13,883 bases of DNA, from contig JAGOLU010000013.1 of assembly GCA_017993865.1 (NCBI GenBank), positions 1 to 13,883 on the forward strand. The letters are read 5' to 3'. Under the pieces are notes generated by a model. It saw only the letters and a list, made by a program, of their open reading frames with translations, was not told the origin of the DNA and did no database searches. This DNA comes from Candidatus Woesebacteria bacterium (GTDB lineage Bacteria; Patescibacteriota; Microgenomatia; UBA1406; GWC2-37-13). A program made the translations under genes and the position numbers. Shown here piece by piece: positions 13,101 to 13,883 of the stretch. The first letter of the stretch is position 1. Each line of letters begins with the position of its first letter.

Positions 13101-13883
13101 TGATATTAGTGGTCAGGCCGATGGACATGCAGGATTGAACTTTACGAGTGTCTCGTATTTGATTTCCACCAGTGACTATTTGGAAATTGCCAAGCTTGGC
13201 GCGTGGCAGGGAGCCATAGCCTCATCGAAAGAGGGAGAGCCCGAGAATACAGCTAAAAAGGCACAGCGTCGGGATGATATTTATGTATTCCCAATAGATA
13301 TTCCAGCATTTTATCTACTACGGAACAACATGGACCCTGCATTTAGTTGGACTTATTATACAGGCAATGGAAAAACAGGTTGGATCCTTTCAACAGGACA
13401 AAAGCTTTCGCCTACGGATAAAGGCACTGAGCCATTGGCGACAGTGGGTATAGACGCGCAGTGGATAGCTTCACAAGAAATACAAAAACTTTCTATCGAC
13501 GCGTTTGAATTAGAGATGAATAATTCGAGTCTTGTGCAAGATGTTCCTATCGACTCAAGTTCCTCTCGGGCACCTGCATCTAATGGAAATATCGTAGTGG
13601 TTTCTGGTGGAACTCAAACCCAATCAGAGCTCACAAAAGAAGCGGTTGTCGCAATCAAGATACTAGGCTTTGGAGAGATGGAGGATGATGCACCTGCTAC
13701 TGTGACGTATAAGCAAAATGGGCAAACCATTGCTGCAAATGGAACATTACAACTTATACAAGGATTCCTTAATGAGCCCTCAGGTCAACTGTGGTCGGTA
13801 GTATTAAGTGACGGAAGAAGTATTGAAATGATGGGGAATGATGTGGAAGTGTTAGTGAATCAAGCGAAACAGAATAATCAAAT
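1..13883 (+). CDS. Internal fragment of a giant multidomain protein, open at both ends
   Basis: Reading frame 1 is open across all 4,627 complete codons; I translated it line by line and found no TAA, TAG or TGA. Both ends run off the window, so no start codon, ribosome binding site or stop can be assigned. The translation is convincing protein: it holds ordered ATPase motifs, an ungapped internal domain duplication, linkers rich in Pro/Ser/Thr/Gln, and only ten cysteines, all in pairs. Order of parts: polar N-terminal stretch, hydrophobic Cys-pair repeats, coiled coil, SF2/SecA-like ATPase, small beta module, helical stalk, Trp-rich hydrophobic region I, two CxxC domains, kinase-like fold, Trp-rich hydrophobic region II, ART-like fold, beta tail. 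The full protein is not a family I can name. Omnitrophota, Patescibacteria or a large phage are plausible sources. The function as a surface-attached or injected effector is inference only. Certainty is high for the frame and moderate for individual domains. Confidence 0.97.
1141..2160 (+). repeat. Alanine-rich hydrophobic region with three cysteine-pair repeats (residues 381-720)
   Basis: Three related units can be seen. Each is a hydrophobic or Ala-rich segment, then a Cys, a short polar Gly/Asp/Asn loop, a second Cys, then a Ser/Ala/Met/Phe-rich helix. The pairs are C441-x11-C453, C618-x8-C627 and C682-x12-C695. The second half of each unit has a similar look: AKSAGMTMFAASSA, LISASMFLVSFG and TTSIMMAGMSFGST. 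Just upstream, residues 387-420 form a long uncharged run broken by prolines and a few arginines, which could be membrane-associated. The spacing suits a disulfide-closed loop between two helices, which would imply an oxidising compartment; metal binding is less likely with such spacings. I do not recognise a named family. The repeat relationship is seen by eye and is weak at sequence level. Confidence 0.5.
2161..3477 (+). other. Long helical / coiled-coil stretch (residues 721-1159)
   Basis: This segment is dominated by Ala, Gln, Glu, Arg, Leu and Val with few glycines, as in extended helices. Heptad-like stretches are clearest at about residues 855-875, 915-985 (runs such as EIARIQQQEGLIQLRVDLL) and 1000-1100. 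LLENP occurs twice, at residues 876-880 and 978-982, suggesting repeated helix-turn units. Two weakly similar amphipathic stretches ending in an Arg/Phe-Gly turn are seen near residues 884-897 and 1089-1102. It leads directly into the ATPase core and probably acts as a spacer or an oligomerisation arm; that role is inferred. No catalytic motif was found. Confidence 0.5.
3478..5850 (+). other. SF2 ATPase core with SecA-like first lobe and diverged second lobe (residues 1160-1950)
   Basis: The ordered motifs of a superfamily-2 helicase/translocase are visible. Motif I is VPGGGGKTET with K1225 and T1226, corresponding to the TGEGKT loop of SecA. It is preceded by an upstream QMGNILKGAI helix in the place of SecA's RDVQLLG region. 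Motif Ia is VLVVESES (1245-1252). A TTNKISYEFI stretch (1300-1309) corresponds to SecA's GTNNEFGFDYL. Motif II is LVDEVATL with D1340-E1341, like SecA's VDEVDSIL. Motif III is probably SSQGTS (1622-1627). The second lobe is diverged: motif V is probably KGADIG (1864-1869), and motif VI is QAMLRARG (1895-1902), offering R1899 and R1901 as arginine fingers. The V/VI pair also recalls the RGTD and QACMRMR motifs of DUF3638/DUF3645-type proteins. ATP binding and hydrolysis look possible. Whether it moves protein, acts as a chaperone or is only structural is unknown. This is not the housekeeping SecA, which is a separate protein of about 850-950 residues. Confidence 0.72.
5851..6690 (+). other. Unrecognised segment after the ATPase core (residues 1951-2230)
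   Basis: It starts with a charged helical extension of the ATPase (about 1940-1985), followed by glycine-containing stretches GGGQK (1988-1992) and KGGFLGLGRN (2034-2043). A more beta-like patch with GEGGFLRVVIGG lies at 2090-2101. Residues 2160-2230 return to helical sequence rich in Ala, Thr, Arg and Glu. I recognise no family and see no cysteine or obvious catalytic cluster. It probably links the motor core to the small beta module that follows. Confidence 0.45.
6694..6855 (+). other. Small beta-rich, SH3-like module (residues 2232-2285)
   Basis: The stretch begins RAGDVIVGKDKSGVQGAQVI and alternates hydrophobic and polar residues in five short strands separated by Gly/Asp/Asn turns, with W2261 and a closing QIVIIP strand. 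A V-x-V-x-turn-V-x-x-turn-W-V-D pattern of about 50 residues is typical of small SH3-like barrels that bind peptides or act as domain joints. The beta segment at residues 4567-4619 has a similar layout. The fold assignment is pattern reading only, and no binding site can be named. Confidence 0.35.
6856..8160 (+). other. Helical stalk with one hydrophobic segment (residues 2286-2720)
   Basis: Residues 2330-2515 are strongly helical, with many Ala, Leu, Lys, Asp and Gln (for example VEKEKAALTRAINTLL around 2421-2436), and could form a helical bundle or coiled coil. At 2521-2535 comes the uncharged run VRIVLGIGGGIGNTW, followed by RIPSSYV, which resembles the proline-hinged hydrophobic hairpins found later in the protein. 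Residues 2565-2720 are mixed alpha/beta; a VVVNLTGADAV stretch and a TYENVYVTS stretch suggest strands. No family was recognised. The region is polar enough that only the 2521-2550 segment is a candidate for membrane contact. Confidence 0.42.
8161..8559 (+). other. Pro/Ala/Thr/Gln linker followed by a helical segment (residues 2721-2853)
   Basis: Residues 2721-2744 carry about eight prolines together with Ala, Thr, Gln and Gly (PTAPAPTVPT at 2735-2744), a typical flexible interdomain linker. It is followed by an Ala-rich helical stretch (about 2745-2840) without recognisable motifs. The linker marks a domain boundary between the helical stalk and the tryptophan-rich hydrophobic region I. Confidence 0.5.
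8560..9630 (+). other. Tryptophan-rich hydrophobic region I (residues 2854-3210)
   Basis: Roughly 17 tryptophans and many Phe, Pro, Leu and Ile occur in about 340 residues. Three hairpin-like units stand out: one around 2884-2915 centred on RIAPLFFPPTAP, one around 3070-3108 centred on WVFGPPGAM, and one around 3147-3180 centred on LLPFPANAIS. Each is a hydrophobic run, a proline turn, then a second hydrophobic run with an aromatic end. Arginine, lysine and aspartate lie between the units. The runs are shorter and more interrupted than classical membrane helices, so re-entrant or peripheral membrane association seems as likely as true spanning. Region II at residues 3880-4165 has the same character, suggesting an ancient duplication. 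No named family was recognised. Confidence 0.5.
9643..10107 (+). repeat. CxxC domain, copy 1 of a tandem duplication (residues 3215-3369)
   Basis: This is the first copy of a domain of about 155 residues repeated 203 residues further on. It opens with Y3215, a short hydrophobic helix, then PGLAQGCSVCSVF with C3232 and C3235. Helical sequence rich in Gln, Glu, Arg and Ala follows, with a conserved LQDARVSFYANRSIAGDQ block at 3282-3299. Aligned without gaps to copy 2, about 49 of the first 106 residues are identical by hand count. The CxxC could be a redox site, a disulfide or half of a metal site; no other cysteine or clustered histidine is nearby within the copy. Both copies lie between hydrophobic region I and the kinase-like fold. 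No family recognised. Confidence 0.75.
10108..10251 (+). other. Flexible linker between the two CxxC domains (residues 3370-3417)
   Basis: After a short helical end, residues 3381-3416 are rich in Gln, Pro, Thr, Ser and Asn (for example QKDPTNPTSSITEQTSTTNS at 3391-3410) with no hydrophobic core. This is low-complexity linker sequence and marks the boundary between the duplicated domains. Confidence 0.7.
10252..10716 (+). repeat. CxxC domain, copy 2 of a tandem duplication (residues 3418-3572)
   Basis: This second copy starts at Y3418 and keeps the same register as copy 1: IPGRAQGCSRCSVL with C3435 and C3438, then the block YQDARVNLYAARNIAGDQ at 3485-3502. The most conserved parts are the PG-x-AQGCS-x-CSV segment and the QDARV...YA.R.IAGDQ segment, so these are the likely functional surfaces. 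The helical tail after 3505 has diverged, as expected for an old duplication rather than a recent or assembly-generated one. A second Pro/Gln/Asn linker (about 3578-3606) follows before the kinase-like fold. Confidence 0.75.
10843..11520 (+). other. Protein-kinase-like fold, diverged (residues 3615-3840)
   Basis: The order of kinase landmarks can be followed. A glycine-rich loop QGGSKYVYDL (3679-3688) precedes VLKLDK with K3695 as candidate for the beta-3 lysine. FTVQQKI (3734-3740) sits where the hinge strand is expected. TDVLH (3803-3807) followed by N3817-I-G resembles the D-x-H...N catalytic loop of compact bacterial and phage-type kinases, with extra residues between. FVLVDAG (3827-3833) puts D3831 at the DFG position. 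The spacing between D/H and N is longer than normal, so it could be a pseudokinase or a kinase with an unusual loop. If active it would transfer phosphate to a protein or small molecule; the substrate is unknown. It is flanked by a Pro/Gln linker before and an Asn/Ser/Thr linker (about 3861-3880) after, supporting an independent domain. Confidence 0.5.
11641..12495 (+). other. Tryptophan-rich hydrophobic region II (residues 3881-4165)
   Basis: About 18 tryptophans occur in roughly 285 residues. Four proline-hinged hydrophobic hairpins can be seen: around 3926-3958 (YAPIPLVKGWIVLG), 4001-4032 (RLALWPFVGDVGGIYV), 4064-4095 (AAIPYPVKPIVMAVW) and 4137-4168 (MLLPWWWNLGTFG). They share a layout with the three in region I: Arg, six to eight hydrophobic residues, Pro-aromatic or Pro-x-Pro turn, then a second hydrophobic run ending in aromatics. 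An RGFGSGLREGAGGWWYG stretch at 3896-3912 is a striking glycine-rich lead-in. Likely membrane-associated or lipid-facing, but spanning helices are not clear. The region separates the kinase-like fold from the ART-like fold. Confidence 0.5.
12496..12951 (+). other. Helical spacer (residues 4166-4317)
   Basis: The sequence is strongly helical and charged, rich in Ala, Glu, Gln, Arg, Leu and Val, with no cysteine or glycine-rich loops. Amphipathic helices can be read at about 4177-4202, 4205-4235 and 4250-4280. It connects hydrophobic region II to the ART-like fold and shows no catalytic motif. Confidence 0.45.
12952..13500 (+). other. ADP-ribosyltransferase-like fold, catalytic glutamate unclear (residues 4318-4500)
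   Basis: Three landmarks of the R-S-E class of ART folds appear in order. First, VYRVLQLTQSEYETVLKSGI has R4331 at the end of the first strand, followed by the usual helix and a G-I turn. Second, SYLISTSDYLEIAK has S4389-T4390-S4391 followed by a helix. Third, DIYVFPIDIP (4426-4435) is the strand normally following that helix. The catalytic ExE/QxE motif is expected near VGIDAQWIASQEI (4482-4494), where only D4485, Q4487 and E4493 are available and the spacing is not canonical. It might be inactive, use E4493, or belong to a related fold. If active it would attach ADP-ribose from NAD to a target protein or nucleic acid. The assignment is pattern-based and moderate at best. Confidence 0.42.
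13501..13883 (+). other. Ser-rich linker and beta-rich segment running off the window (residues 4501-4627)
   Basis: A short linker with DSSSSRAPASNG (4517-4528) follows the ART-like fold. Residues 4529-4560 contain a strand-turn-helix (IVVVSGGTQTQ then KEAVVAIKILGFG). Residues 4567-4619 alternate hydrophobic and polar residues in strands separated by Asn/Gly/Ser turns, with W4598 and a final DVEVLV strand, similar in layout to the SH3-like module at 2232-2285. The frame is still open at the last base, so the protein continues beyond the window. Confidence 0.45.

Noticed and set aside
13360..13380. YTGNGKT (residues 4453-4459), which looks like a Walker A loop
   Set aside because: It sits inside the ART-like fold near a predicted loop, with no Walker B or RecA-type strands nearby; a chance match to G-x-G-K-T.
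1..13883. Promoters, ribosome binding sites, terminators, riboswitches, tRNA/rRNA, CRISPR, IS ends
   Set aside because: The entire window is coding in a single frame and nothing convincing was seen; AT-rich or GGAG-like matches inside the coding frame are expected by chance.

Overview
The whole window is one uninterrupted plus-strand reading frame. Frame 1 runs from base 1 to base 13,881 (4,627 complete codons plus two bases) with no stop codon. Neither the start nor the end of the gene is inside the window, so this is an internal piece of a gene for a giant protein of more than 4,627 residues. No intergenic DNA, RNA gene, promoter, terminator, IS element or CRISPR array is visible. All other open frames, including antisense ones of up to 240 codons, are shadows. 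Residue numbers below count from base 1 of the window, not from the true start of the protein.

Organism: the DNA is of moderate GC (mid-40s percent by eye) and uses the standard bacterial code. No TGA occurs in frame despite many glycines and tryptophans, which argues against the recoded Gracilibacteria/Absconditabacteria and Mycoplasma codes. Proteins of this size, built from a SecA-like helicase core, hydrophobic hairpins and effector-like folds, are best known to me from Omnitrophota and Patescibacteria (CPR), with large phage polyvalent proteins as an alternative. The sequence alone does not decide between these, so the assignment is tentative.

Layout by residue: (1) 1-380, unrecognised, mostly polar. 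(2) 381-720, alanine-rich hydrophobic segments with three cysteine-pair repeats. (3) about 720-1160, long helical/coiled-coil stretch. (4) about 1160-1950, superfamily-2 ATPase core with a SecA-like first lobe and a diverged second lobe. (5) 1951-2230, unrecognised. (6) 2232-2285, small beta module. (7) 2320-2720, helical stalk with one hydrophobic segment. (8) proline/alanine linker, helical stretch, then tryptophan-rich hydrophobic region I (about 2850-3200). (9) a tandemly duplicated CxxC domain (3215-3369 and 3418-3572). (10) protein-kinase-like fold (about 3615-3840). (11) tryptophan-rich hydrophobic region II (about 3880-4165). (12) helical spacer, then an ADP-ribosyltransferase-like fold (about 4318-4500). 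(13) C-terminal beta-rich segment running off the window.

How the parts may work together (inference): a nucleotide-driven motor core, proline-hinged hydrophobic hairpins able to associate with membrane, cysteines confined to paired sites, and two possible protein-modifying folds (kinase-like and ART-like) sit on one chain separated by Pro/Ser/Thr/Gln linkers. This is what a cell-surface or injected multidomain effector would look like, but export, targets and enzymatic activity cannot be shown from this fragment.
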